This document shows positions 51,579-61,630 of a stretch of DNA of 64,000 bases, one piece after another. The translations under genes and the position numbers were made by a program. The stretch covers positions 434,001 through 498,000 of the forward strand of contig DUBM01000011.1 in NCBI GenBank assembly GCA_012960305.1. Direction: 5' to 3'. This DNA is from Gammaproteobacteria bacterium. Lineage in GTDB: Bacteria; Pseudomonadota; Gammaproteobacteria; Pseudomonadales; Pseudohongiellaceae. Numbering within the stretch: the stretch's first letter is position 1; every line of letters starts with the position of its first letter. Under the pieces are notes generated by a model. It did no database searches and had not been told where the DNA came from. It was given only the letters and a program-made list of their open reading frames with translations.

Positions 51579-52199
51579 TCAAATCAAATAAAACGCAGCG
51601 AGAATCGTAAGCAAACCAACGCCAACGAGCCAAGCCCAGACGTCAAACCCAGCTTTTTTGGTAGGAGGCATTTCTGCCATTGTACTTTCAGGACCCCCTT
51701 CAAGCCCGTCGACAGCTCCGCTTCTCACCTCACCGGAATCTATTTCAGCGTCACCCAAATCTCCACCAACTATCTTAGAAAAAGTCCCAAAGAACTCATC
51801 AGCCATTTTCTGGGCTGTTCCATCTATTAAGCGAGATCCTAACTGAGCTAGTTTCCCACCGACCTTAGCTTTTGCATGATAGGTTAATATAGTCTCATCA
51901 CCATCTTCTCGGAGACTCACGGCAGCGCTGCCATTTGCAAAACCAGCAGCTCCACCTTGGCCCTGGCCGTTAATAGTATAGCTGTTGGGAGCATCGATAT
52001 CGGTGAGGGTTACATCAAATTTAAACTTCGCTTTAACCGGGCCAACCTTTGCCGTGATCTGAGCATTAAAGCTAGTATCGCTAATTGCGTCCATAACGTC
52101 GCAGCCAGGAATTGAGGCCTTTAGTGTTTCTATGTCATTCAAAGCTTCCCAGACTTTCTCCTTATTTGCCGAGATACGGCGTTCTGCATTCATTTCCAT
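51579..52199 (-). CDS. coxG: SRPBCC-family CoxG-like protein with C-terminal TM anchor
   Basis: 'KEKVWEALNDIETLKASIPGCDVMD...AKVGPVKAKFKFDVTLTDIDAPNSYTINGQGQGGAAGFANGSAAVSL...AKVGGKLAQLGSRLIDGTAQKMADEFF'; terminal hydrophobic helix. Confidence 0.9.
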   Translation of the reverse strand: MEMNAERRISANKEKVWEALNDIETLKASIPGCDVMDAISDTSFNAQITAKVGPVKAKFKFDVTLTDIDAPNSYTINGQGQGGAAGFANGSAAVSLREDGDETILTYHAKAKVGGKLAQLGSRLIDGTAQKMADEFFGTFSKIVGGDLGDAEIDSGEVRSGAVDGLEGGPESTMAEMPPTKKAGFDVWAWLVGVGLLTILAAFYLI

Positions 52200-52521
52200 A
52201 ACGTTTAATACCTGAGTTACTTCATTTCTAATTTATTTTTTACTGCAAGTTATAATTTATTTCTATATTGAGAATTTTATAACAATCCGCCGGTAATTCA
52301 GATTGTTCTACTCTTTTGCTGACTTTGTTGTTGACCTAACTCCATACTTTTATCTACTGCAATTACATTAACTCCACTTTCTATGCAGTTAATTACTAGA
52401 TTCTAGCATAGGTACTACTCATAATATTTGTGAAGGGAGCTAGTTTAGAATTTGCTTTGGTTAATTTATCGAAGTAAATTAAAGAGAATACAAAGTGCAT
52501 TTTTTGCTCAAAGGATTAAAT

Positions 52522-54825
52522 ATGCAGAAGTTTGGAATTGGCCAGCCAGTGACTCGTTATGAAGACAAAAGGCTGACCACTGGTGCGGGAAGCTATGTTG
52601 ATGACATAGAATTAGCGAATCAAAGCTTTGCGATTTTTGTCCGCTCTCCCCATGCCCATGCCAGAATTTTAAACATCGAAACCGACGCTGCGCGAGCATT
52701 GCCTGGAGTTCTCGGCGTCTACACTGCCACTGATTTAAAAGCCGCAGGTATAGGGAATATACCCTGCTTGGCTCCAGTAAAAAATCATGATGCTTCTTCT
52801 ATAGTTACCCCACCGCGCCCGGCGCTAGCTACGGATCGGGTCCGTCATGTCGGAGATGCCGTTGCGATGGTAGTTGCTGAAACAATTGATCAGGCACAAG
52901 ATGCAGCAGAACAAATCTGGGTAGATTACGAAGAGCTCCCCTGTGTCGTAAACACTGACAAAGCACTGAAAAGTGCAGCTCAAGTTTGGGACGAGGCGCC
53001 GAATAATCGATGCATGGATTGGGCAACTGGTGATTATGCTGCATCTGAAACGGCAATCCAAAACGCAACGCACCAAATCGATCTCAAACTAATAAACAAT
53101 CGTGTTGTACCAAATTCAATGGAAACCCGCGGCGCCATAGCTTCGATCGAGGAAGATACTGGCCGTTTGGTCCTAAGAGTTTCTTGTCAAGGCGTCCATA
53201 TCATTCGCCAAATTTTGGCCAACATGATTTTTAATGTTCCCGAAGAAGAGATCCATGTTCTATGCGATGACGTTGGCGGTGGCTTCGGCATGAAAGTATT
53301 CTTATTCCCTGAGTATGTGGCTACTCTTTTTGCCGCCAAGCAACTGCAGCAGCCAGTAAAATGGATTTCAGAACGCAACGAGGCTTTCGTCAGTGACTCC
53401 CATGGCCGCGATAATGTTACCAACATGAAATTAGGACTCAATGAGAAAGCAGAGATCGTAGGATTGCAGGTGAGCACCATTGCAAATCTCGGTGGCTATT
53501 TATCTAATTTTGCTCCGTTCGTCGCGACAGAAGCCGGTTATTCGATGCTGGTGGGTTGTTATAAAATTCCAGAAGTTGGCGTCAAGGTTCAGGGTGTATT
53601 TACTAACACCGCACCGGTCGATGCCTATCGAGGCGCAGGCCGACCAGAAGCAATATATGCCATAGAAAGATTGTTAGATACAGCGGCTCTAGATTTAAAT
53701 ATTTCACCTGCAGAAATCCGTAAAAGGAATTTTATTACTTCAGCAGATATGCCCTATGAAACCTCATTGGGATCTATTTATGACTCAGGAGATTTCGAAA
53801 AAAACCTAGATGATGCCTTAGAAATTGCTCAATGGGATGAGTTCGAGTCTCGCCGCTCCTCAGCAAAGTTTCGAGGCAAACTGAGAGGCATCGGGTTAGC
53901 TACTTATATAGAGCGATGTGCGGGTGGCGCACCAGAGCAAGCAAGATTAGAAGTTTCCAGTGATGGTCATATCACTCTTTACATAGGCACTCTTTCTAAT
54001 GGTCAGGGCCATGAGACTGCTTTTCGGCAGATCATTTTTGAATCCTTGGGCGTAGCCTTTGATGACATAACAATTATTCAAGGGGATACCGATCGAATAG
54101 AAACCGGAGGTGGAACTATGGGCTCTCGCTCAGTACCAGTTGGTGGTTCAGCCATTAAAGGAGCTAGCGGAAAACTGATCGAAACTGCAAAAATTAAGGC
54201 TGCTGAAATATTAGAAACTGCAATTGAAGATATCGAATTCCAGAATGGCGAATTTCGTATTGTTGGTACTGACAGAGTGCAAAGTTTTCAGAATGTCGCT
54301 AGAGCTGCTGCTCCTGAAGACGGCGGACCCAGCTTTGATGAACAAGACATTTTTGCGCCCAGCTCAGCAACTTATCCGAACGGCACCCATATCTGCGAGT
54401 TAGAAATTGACAAAGATACGGGCACTGTTGAAGTGGTGACCTATACCGTCGTGGATGATTTCGGCAAAGTGATTAATCCGTTACTGTTGGAGGGTCAAGT
54501 TCACGGAGGCATTGCGCAAGGACTGGGACAGGCCTTGTTGGAGTACTGCGCTTATGACGAGGAGTCGGGCCAAATGTTGTCAGCAACGTTTATGGACTAC
54601 ACCATGCCAAGAGCGGATAATTTTCCTGACATCCATTTTCAGCGCAATGAAGTGCCGTGCACTACAAATCCTTTGGGAATAAAGGGAGCTGGAGAGGCGG
54701 GCGCAATTGGTGCGCCCCCCGCTATTATCAATGCGATCGTAAATGCCTTAAAAGGTTTAGGAGTGCGACATGTTGATATGCCGGTTACTCCTGATAAGCT
54801 GTGGCAAATAATGCAGGCTAACTAG
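52522..54825 (+). CDS. second xanthine dehydrogenase-family molybdopterin-binding subunit, CoxL form II-like
   Basis: [57 protein letters not shown]. Start at MQKFGIGQPV. Confidence 0.92.
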   Translation: MQKFGIGQPVTRYEDKRLTTGAGSYVDDIELANQSFAIFVRSPHAHARILNIETDAARALPGVLGVYTATDLKAAGIGNIPCLAPVKNHDASSIVTPPRPALATDRVRHVGDAVAMVVAETIDQAQDAAEQIWVDYEELPCVVNTDKALKSAAQVWDEAPNNRCMDWATGDYAASETAIQNATHQIDLKLINNRVVPNSMETRGAIASIEEDTGRLVLRVSCQGVHIIRQILANMIFNVPEEEIHVLCDDVGGGFGMKVFLFPEYVATLFAAKQLQQPVKWISERNEAFVSDSHGRDNVTNMKLGLNEKAEIVGLQVSTIANLGGYLSNFAPFVATEAGYSMLVGCYKIPEVGVKVQGVFTNTAPVDAYRGAGRPEAIYAIERLLDTAALDLNISPAEIRKRNFITSADMPYETSLGSIYDSGDFEKNLDDALEIAQWDEFESRRSSAKFRGKLRGIGLATYIERCAGGAPEQARLEVSSDGHITLYIGTLSNGQGHETAFRQIIFESLGVAFDDITIIQGDTDRIETGGGTMGSRSVPVGGSAIKGASGKLIETAKIKAAEILETAIEDIEFQNGEFRIVGTDRVQSFQNVARAAAPEDGGPSFDEQDIFAPSSATYPNGTHICELEIDKDTGTVEVVTYTVVDDFGKVINPLLLEGQVHGGIAQGLGQALLEYCAYDEESGQMLSATFMDYTMPRADNFPDIHFQRNEVPCTTNPLGIKGAGEAGAIGAPPAIINAIVNALKGLGVRHVDMPVTPDKLWQIMQAN

Positions 54826-54848
54826 CTTTGCCTCAATAATTCTAAGCG

Positions 54849-56282
54849 TTATTGCGGAGCCGATTTTAACAGCGGCTCAAACTCCAGGAAGCTGTTTGGA
54901 GCTAATTCACTGGCTGAATTGTAAATGCTAGGGAGCTCTCCCCCCCAGTAATTATTCCGCGCCGTTACTTTTTGATCAAGCATCCGAATTGAGCCTTTCT
55001 CATTGTCCATAATTCGATTGTTTCCCTGACTGCCCAATTCACCGCCACCAAAATCTACAATTGCGTCTAGCTTGTTCCCACCGCCGTGGTTATTAAATGA
55101 AAATCCATAGCCAGTTGTGCCAACGATATGCGTATTTTCTACCAACAGAGACATTTTTGCGCCGCTATTCTCGATTGGTTGGTAATTAACCGAAATTCCT
55201 CCCCCACCCTGACGCGGGTCTCCGCCTATAATCTGCGTGTTCCTGATTTCTATATCCAGCTCCGAATTTATCCCTGCATTTGAGAACTGAATTGGATCTG
55301 AAGCAGCACTTTTAATAACCGTATCGATTATTCTAAATTTTAACTTACACGCAGTGCACCAATTAGCCTTATCGGGTCGAGGATCACCAAACATATACGA
55401 CTCAATTCCAGTATTAGAGACACTGCCAACTCCTTTGGGGTTTTCAAATTGATAATTTTGCACCAACATCTCTTGCTCTGACTGACCCATGAGATAGGGA
55501 ATAATGCTGTCAGAATTCCTGCCTCCATGACCCAGATTACTAGCCGTTGAGTCCAATATAGTGGTGGTAACTTTGCTGGTCTCACGTGTACGAACAAAAT
55601 AAGCGCGGCCGCCCAAATCCGAAAAACTATTTCTCTGGAAATGATATTCACCAATGCTTGCGCCGGAATGAAAAACACGTATAGCACCAAGGTCGAAGCC
55701 ATCAAAGAATTCACTGTCTTCAATTCGCACATTCTCAATAGTCCCCGCTACAGCATTTAAACTAATTGAGTAAACCAAACCGCGCTCATCTACTATATGA
55801 TTCTGGGCGTTTCCTGAAAAACTATTGTGGTGAATAAATGCGCCAGAATAATTCGTATTCGCGCCTGCAATACCGTAGCCACGCATATCCAAAAAGTGGA
55901 TACCCGCAACTTCATTTTCACCTGCTAATTGAACAATGATTCCAGCCTGATAGTCCGTAGTATTAGTAAGCTTTACCCTATCAGCCGGTTCGGTGATTAA
56001 TCGTCCCTGTCGATCGACTCCTAATAATTTTTGTCCGGAACGAAGAGAAATACCCCCATCTAAGATCTCGCCACTGGCAATTAGATATATTGTATCTCCT
56101 GCTTCAGAGACCGCCTCAGCCTGACGCAGGGAATTAAATGGCACGGTCAAAGAACCGTCACCACCACTAATCGCAGATGCTGAAATATAGTATTGACTTG
56201 CACTGTCCTGGGCGAATGCCGCGACTGAAAAACTAAGAATACCTAGCAGAGTCAGAAGGGTGAGCGATTTAGTCATTTTCAT
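54849..56282 (-). CDS. right-handed parallel beta-helix repeat protein, exported
   Basis: MKMTKSLTLLTLLGILSFSVAAFAQ signal; 'YYISASAISGGDGSLTVPFNSLRQAEAVSEAGDTIYLI', serial 'IRNTQI', 'VENTHIVGTTGYGF', 'IMDNEKGSI' coils. Confidence 0.8.
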   Translation of the reverse strand: MKMTKSLTLLTLLGILSFSVAAFAQDSASQYYISASAISGGDGSLTVPFNSLRQAEAVSEAGDTIYLIASGEILDGGISLRSGQKLLGVDRQGRLITEPADRVKLTNTTDYQAGIIVQLAGENEVAGIHFLDMRGYGIAGANTNYSGAFIHHNSFSGNAQNHIVDERGLVYSISLNAVAGTIENVRIEDSEFFDGFDLGAIRVFHSGASIGEYHFQRNSFSDLGGRAYFVRTRETSKVTTTILDSTASNLGHGGRNSDSIIPYLMGQSEQEMLVQNYQFENPKGVGSVSNTGIESYMFGDPRPDKANWCTACKLKFRIIDTVIKSAASDPIQFSNAGINSELDIEIRNTQIIGGDPRQGGGGISVNYQPIENSGAKMSLLVENTHIVGTTGYGFSFNNHGGGNKLDAIVDFGGGELGSQGNNRIMDNEKGSIRMLDQKVTARNNYWGGELPSIYNSASELAPNSFLEFEPLLKSAPQ

Positions 56283-56626
56283 AGCAATTTCAAGCCAGTA
56301 AGTTGATAACCATTTAATTGATAACCAGTGAGCTGATAAAGAGTAACTAGTTAAGAAGCCATTAAATAACTGACTCTTCCGCGAACTGGAATCAGAGGAA
56401 CGATTGATAATAGAGTGTCGAGATAGTATCTGCAATCGACTCAGTCTTTGCCGTCATATGTTCAGCGTTATGCCTAGCATGATCATTCTTGGGCTCGGGA
56501 TAGCGGCCTTATAGGACTTGCCGGCGTCAAGCTGTGGCTAAGCTTACGAAAAACTACTGTACCGAGAAAATTGGAGATTTCTGGAGGAAACCGCTAGCAT
56601 GTTTAATCCAACGTGAATCCGCAGAA

Positions 56627-58471
56627 ATGAATCTCATGACTCTCATAGCTCTCGCAAGTAAGAAACTATCAGACTGTTTACTCCATGCCACAGTTCTTGG
56701 TGGCCTTCTGACATTTCCTCTGATGCTATGTGCACAGACTTCTTTGCAAGATTCTTTTAAACCCTTAACTCAAGATATGCTCAACAATCCTGCTCCTGAA
56801 GATTGGTTAATGTGGCGTGGTAACTACAGCAATTGGGGCTATAGCGAACTAGATCAGGTTGATCGAAATAATGTAGGCGGACTGCAGTTGGCTTGGTCAT
56901 GGGCCTTTGCTCCCGCAGCACCTGGTTCCAATGGTATGCAGGTCGAGCCAACGGTTTATGACGGTATTATGTATGTGCGTCATTCCGATGAAAAATATTC
57001 GGCACATGATGCCGCCAGTGGCGATCTAATCTGGCAGTACTCACGCCCCCTGCATCCAGATATTTTAGCAGGTGATACGCGACTCACTATTCACCGAGGT
57101 CGCGGCGTATTTATATATGAAGACAAATTAATTTCACATGCTACCGATGGTATGTTGTTCGCCTTGGATCCTCGTACAGGTCGACTACTGTGGGAAGCTG
57201 CAATGACCGACCACACGAAGGGCCAACAGCCCAGCGGGGCACCAGTCGTGTTCGGTGGCTCAATTGCAGTCCCTTATAATTGCACCGCATGGACCTCCGC
57301 TGAGCCCTGCCATATGTCGGCCTATGATGCAGATAATGGGGATTTACTGTGGAGATGGTTCACTAGCCCTACTCCTGATGACCCCATGCATCAAACCTGG
57401 GGAGATGAACCTCAAATCTATCCTCTTGAACAACGCAGAAACATGTCCCCCTGGAATACCCCTGCAGTTGATAGTGAAAGGGGCCTATTCATCTTCGGTA
57501 TTGGCTCTAGCGCGCCTCAGCAACCTGACCTTGCGGGCACCAATGGCGAGTGGCCAGACCGTTTGTATCAAGGGTCGACTGTAGCTCTGGATTACCGAAC
57601 TGGCGAGTTGGTCTGGTGGGCACAACATCATTCGGACATGTGGAATGATGATTCCATATATGATCGAATCTTGGTCGATGTTCCGGTTAACCCTGACCCA
57701 CCTAATGCACTTGGTATTCGTCCTAATATTGATCCAAGTGAAACTCGAGAATTGGTCATTGGTTCGTTTTCAAAAGACGCAATCTTCTATGCCTATGATC
57801 GAACAGATGGCACTTTCCTTTATGCGCGACCCACTGCCTATCAAAATGTAATCTCCGGATATGATGGGACAACTGGCGCTTATATTACCAACCCCAACGC
57901 CATAATGATCGCAGATGAAAGTCATGAGAGAACTATTTGTCGAGAAAATCGACAAATTCCACAAGGCGCATACAGCCCATTAACAAACGCCTATTATGTA
58001 CCAGCATTTAACGGTCCTTGTTCTGTGATGCGGGTAAACTCATTAACGCCTTCGATCATAACTGGCTACAACACCTCATACATAGCGACTGTGCCTAGCC
58101 CAGCCGAACAACTTGGCCAACCAGAAGCTATCGATGTGACGACCGGAAAGACACTCTGGCGTCTCGAAAGAGAAGCACCTCTATACGGTATGTTAACTAC
58201 CGGTGGTGGACTGCTCTTTGCAGCTGACACCAATCGTCGCTTCTATGCCATTGATCAATGGACTGGAGAGACCTTATGGCAAACTATTCTCAACGGTGCC
58301 AGCGACATGGCTCCGATCTCATTCGCAGCTGATGGACGGCAGTACATAGCAGTTCTGTCCCCCAGCGGCACCCAAGCTGCCGCACAACACGCTGGTCAAC
58401 TGGGGATTAGAGCAAGTACCGGAGTTGGGAATATTGGCCATACCTTGTTCGTTTTCGCTCTACCTGAATAA
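56627..58471 (+). CDS. PQQ-dependent dehydrogenase-like beta-propeller protein
   Basis: 'DWLMWRGNYSNWGYSELDQVDRNNVGGLQLAWSW', 'ALDYRTGELVWWAQHHSDMWNDD', 'AIDQWTGETLWQT'. Confidence 0.92.
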   Translation: MNLMTLIALASKKLSDCLLHATVLGGLLTFPLMLCAQTSLQDSFKPLTQDMLNNPAPEDWLMWRGNYSNWGYSELDQVDRNNVGGLQLAWSWAFAPAAPGSNGMQVEPTVYDGIMYVRHSDEKYSAHDAASGDLIWQYSRPLHPDILAGDTRLTIHRGRGVFIYEDKLISHATDGMLFALDPRTGRLLWEAAMTDHTKGQQPSGAPVVFGGSIAVPYNCTAWTSAEPCHMSAYDADNGDLLWRWFTSPTPDDPMHQTWGDEPQIYPLEQRRNMSPWNTPAVDSERGLFIFGIGSSAPQQPDLAGTNGEWPDRLYQGSTVALDYRTGELVWWAQHHSDMWNDDSIYDRILVDVPVNPDPPNALGIRPNIDPSETRELVIGSFSKDAIFYAYDRTDGTFLYARPTAYQNVISGYDGTTGAYITNPNAIMIADESHERTICRENRQIPQGAYSPLTNAYYVPAFNGPCSVMRVNSLTPSIITGYNTSYIATVPSPAEQLGQPEAIDVTTGKTLWRLEREAPLYGMLTTGGGLLFAADTNRRFYAIDQWTGETLWQTILNGASDMAPISFAADGRQYIAVLSPSGTQAAAQHAGQLGIRASTGVGNIGHTLFVFALPE

Positions 58472-58563
58472 TTAATTGCGTGCCCCTGGTTTTTGATTTC
58501 TATCTTCTTGTCGCTTATCGGTTAGAATGGGCGCCCAAAATTTCTCAGTCGTCCTGATTTTTC

Positions 58564-60465
58564 ATGCCTCTTGTTCGCTTAGATAAAGTTTCCCTAAATT
58601 TCGGTACCCACATCATCCTCGATGAAGTCGATTTCATGCTGAAAAAAGGATCTCGATACGGCCTTTTAGGTCGTAATGGCGCTGGCAAAACTACTCTGAT
58701 GAAAATCATCGCAGGATCGGTTGCACCGGATGGTGGCGAGCGCTGGCTGCGCTCTGGAGTCGAAATCACTTGGTTAGAACAGTTGCTTCCTGAAGCTGAT
58801 AGGCAAACAGTCTATGACATGGTTGCTGACGGTTTAGCCGAAATTGGCACTTTATTAAAGCAATATCACCACCTTACTCTCGACTACGAACATGCTGACA
58901 TAGCCGAACTCGAAAGAGTACAGAATCAATTAGAAGCCAAGCAGGGTTGGAGTCTCGGCCAGCGAGTTGACTCAGTTATCACTCAGTTAGATTTACCTGC
59001 AGATAAACTCATGTCCGAGCTTTCTGGAGGTTGGCGCAAACGTGTTGCACTGGCTCGCGCCTTGGTACGAGAACCGGAATGCTTACTCTTAGATGAACCT
59101 ACCAATCACTTGGATATACCCACTATCGAATGGCTGGAGAAACAGCTAAAAGATTATCAAGGCGCACTACTTTTAGTGACTCACGACCGGACATTTTTAC
59201 AAAATGTGGTAAATGGAATAGCTGAGATCGATCGTGGTCATATCTATCAATTTGAAGGCAGCTTTGAACATTTTTTACGTTTTAGGGAACAAGAATTAGC
59301 CGCAGAAGAAACCGCAAACAAGCTTTTCGATAAAAAACTTGCGGAAGAAGAGGTCTGGATTCGCCAAGGTATTAAAGCTCGACGTACACGCAATGAAGGT
59401 CGTGTTCGGGCCTTGGAATCGATGCGTAAAGAACGAGGAGACAGGCGAAATCTGCAAGGAAATGCGAAATTCAAAGTAAACGCTTCTGAAAATTCTGGCA
59501 AGATTGTGGCGGAACTCGATCACGTGAGTCACGCCTTCCAAGATAATATTGTTATTGAGGACTTTTCTACCACAATCATTCGCGGTGATCGTATAGGTAT
59601 TGTTGGAGCGAATGGTGCGGGAAAATCTACTTTACTCAAAATTCTATTAAACAAGTTAGTACCTGATACAGGCAAAGTTAAGTTGGGTACAAAAATGGAA
59701 GTAGCTTACTTCGATCAACTCCGTGAGCACCTAGACATGGAAAAAAATCTGATCGACAACGTCAGTGATGGACAAGATTTTATCGAAATAAATGGTAAAC
59801 AAAAACACGTTATCAGCTATCTAAGCGAATTCCTGTTCACTCCAGATCGAATAAGAACTCCTGCCAAAGCTTTATCTGGTGGGGAGCAAAATCGAGCCAT
59901 ACTTGCCAAAGTATTCAGCAAGCCGGCAAATGTCCTGGTTTTAGATGAGCCAACTAACGACCTAGACATCGAAACCCTCGAGTTATTGGAAGATATTCTG
60001 CTCAAATTTGCAGGTACTGTCCTATTAGTAAGTCATGATAGGCGCTTCATGGATAACGTGGTGACATCGCTCATGGTATTTGAAGGCGACGGAAAGATTA
60101 ATGAATACGTTGGCGGCTATAGTGATTGGTCGCGAAAAGGAGGCAAGCTCCTAGCCATCGGCAAATCTGAGGGGAATAATGCAGTCGCCAGTGAGAAAAA
60201 ACCCACCTTACTTCAACAAGAAGCAGTCAAGAAATCAAAAAAGCTTTCTTATAACGAACAAAAAGAGTTAGACCAACAACCAAAACTAATCGAACAACTG
60301 GAAGCAGAACAGTCGCGACTGGAAGAACTCATAGCACTGCCGAATTTTTACCAAGATCCAAAAATAAATGTCGAAGATATCTTGCAACAAGTAGCTCGCA
60401 ACCAGAATGAGCTGAAGAATTCTTATCAACGCTGGGAGCAGTTGGAAGAATTAAAAAAAGGCTAA
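58564..60465 (+). CDS. uup: ABC-F family ATPase Uup
   Basis: Two ABC cassettes: GLLGRNGAGKTTLMK / LSGGWRKRVALARALVREPECLLLDEPTNHLD and GIVGANGAGKSTLLK / LSGGEQNRAILAKVF...VLVLDEPTNDLD; coiled C-terminus. Confidence 0.93.
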   Translation: MPLVRLDKVSLNFGTHIILDEVDFMLKKGSRYGLLGRNGAGKTTLMKIIAGSVAPDGGERWLRSGVEITWLEQLLPEADRQTVYDMVADGLAEIGTLLKQYHHLTLDYEHADIAELERVQNQLEAKQGWSLGQRVDSVITQLDLPADKLMSELSGGWRKRVALARALVREPECLLLDEPTNHLDIPTIEWLEKQLKDYQGALLLVTHDRTFLQNVVNGIAEIDRGHIYQFEGSFEHFLRFREQELAAEETANKLFDKKLAEEEVWIRQGIKARRTRNEGRVRALESMRKERGDRRNLQGNAKFKVNASENSGKIVAELDHVSHAFQDNIVIEDFSTTIIRGDRIGIVGANGAGKSTLLKILLNKLVPDTGKVKLGTKMEVAYFDQLREHLDMEKNLIDNVSDGQDFIEINGKQKHVISYLSEFLFTPDRIRTPAKALSGGEQNRAILAKVFSKPANVLVLDEPTNDLDIETLELLEDILLKFAGTVLLVSHDRRFMDNVVTSLMVFEGDGKINEYVGGYSDWSRKGGKLLAIGKSEGNNAVASEKKPTLLQQEAVKKSKKLSYNEQKELDQQPKLIEQLEAEQSRLEELIALPNFYQDPKINVEDILQQVARNQNELKNSYQRWEQLEELKKG

Positions 60466-60656
60466 GAAAATTACGCATTCGATCCAAGGTGATGTACTAG
60501 CAAGGTCAGACTGCTAGAAACTCACAATATGCGAGTTGCCCGCAAACATATTGGAATTTTTTCAAGCACTACCACATCATCATTATGATGCTTTGAGCCT
60601 TCAGATTGATCCCCTGATTACTTTAAACACAAATTAATCCAGTGCCTTCTTACTTA

Positions 60657-61148
60657 TCAGTTCGCGCCTTTTGCTTTAGCTCGCTGCCCATTCAAGTATT
60701 GAATCAATGTTAGCGTTTCCTCGGGATCCATCCTACCAACTGGAGAGTTACTATACGTCGAAAACAGCACCTTACCGCTTCTTGACAGAACAAATTCACT
60801 AGGCTGTATATGGTCCCGGCGCGTTTCCCACCAGGCACCGATACGAACACCATCTTCTCTAGTCATACCGAAAGCAACAGGAAATCCAAGATTCGCAGCG
60901 ATTTCAGCTGTTTTTTCTTCATCATCAACAGTTCCAGCGATAACTGAAACCCCTTGTTCCTGAAACGCAGCACGGCGCTCTTCATAACCAGCCAAAAGAC
61001 GGCGACAATAGGGTCACCAGTGCCCTCGATAGAAAAGTACCACTGTCATCGGGGATCGTAAGTCATCAGGGAGATCTATACTCTTACCGCCGACAACTTT
61101 TAGTGCCAAAGACGGGAAAAGATCCCCAGAATTTAACTTTTCAGCCAT
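60657..61148 (-). CDS. peroxiredoxin-like (AhpC/TSA) probable selenoprotein; in-frame TGA (complement 61014..61016) read as Sec
   Basis: My translation through TGA: MAEKLNSGDLFPSLALKVVGGKSIDLPDDLRSPMTVVLFYRGHW-U-PYCRRLLAGYEERRAAFQEQGVSVIAGTVDDEEKTAEIAANLGFPVAFGMTREDG... 163 aa; UxxC replaces the expected CPYC redox motif. Confidence 0.82.
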
Positions 61149-61433
61149 TTTACTTCCACTTAACTGGGTGGGTAACCAAACTCATATAGTAAGTTACATT
61201 GTAAATAATGCAATTTCTCAATTATTTACGCAACTAAGCTCAATTTAACCACATCATGTATTGCTGATCCTTACGATCCACTATATATCCGGAAAGCCGC
61301 GAATTTCGTGACCAGAACACCAGGTTGTATGCCAAATAAATCACAACCCTACCTCAATAAAAACCCTAAAAGGACGATACAGAACCGGGATTTGGGGAAC
61401 TGAAAAGACAGCTATGTCTGCAAACTAAATGCA

Positions 61434-61446
61434 AATGATTATCATT
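61434..61446. promoter_or_regulatory. Fur-box-like palindrome upstream of TonB receptor
   Basis: AATGAT-T-ATCATT, perfect 6-1-6 inverted repeat, about 185 bp upstream of ATG 61631. Confidence 0.65.
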
Positions 61447-61630
61447 AGCGAATGATCGTTCAGTTTTTTACAATTTGTGTGGACTTTTGCTTGGTTGGAA
61501 TCTATGCTCCGGACAAGGAGATAACCCTAATTATTTCGACGCCTTTAAGCTGAATCATAGGGTTTATAATTAAAACCAGAGCTTTCAACCTGAGCTCAAT
61601 ATCATAACTAATACTTCAAAGGGGAAGTAA

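Noticed and set aside
56295-56340. Short repeats (TTGATAACCA twice) in the leader of the beta-helix gene
   Set aside because: Only two imperfect copies over about 30 bp; no evidence for a functional repeat.
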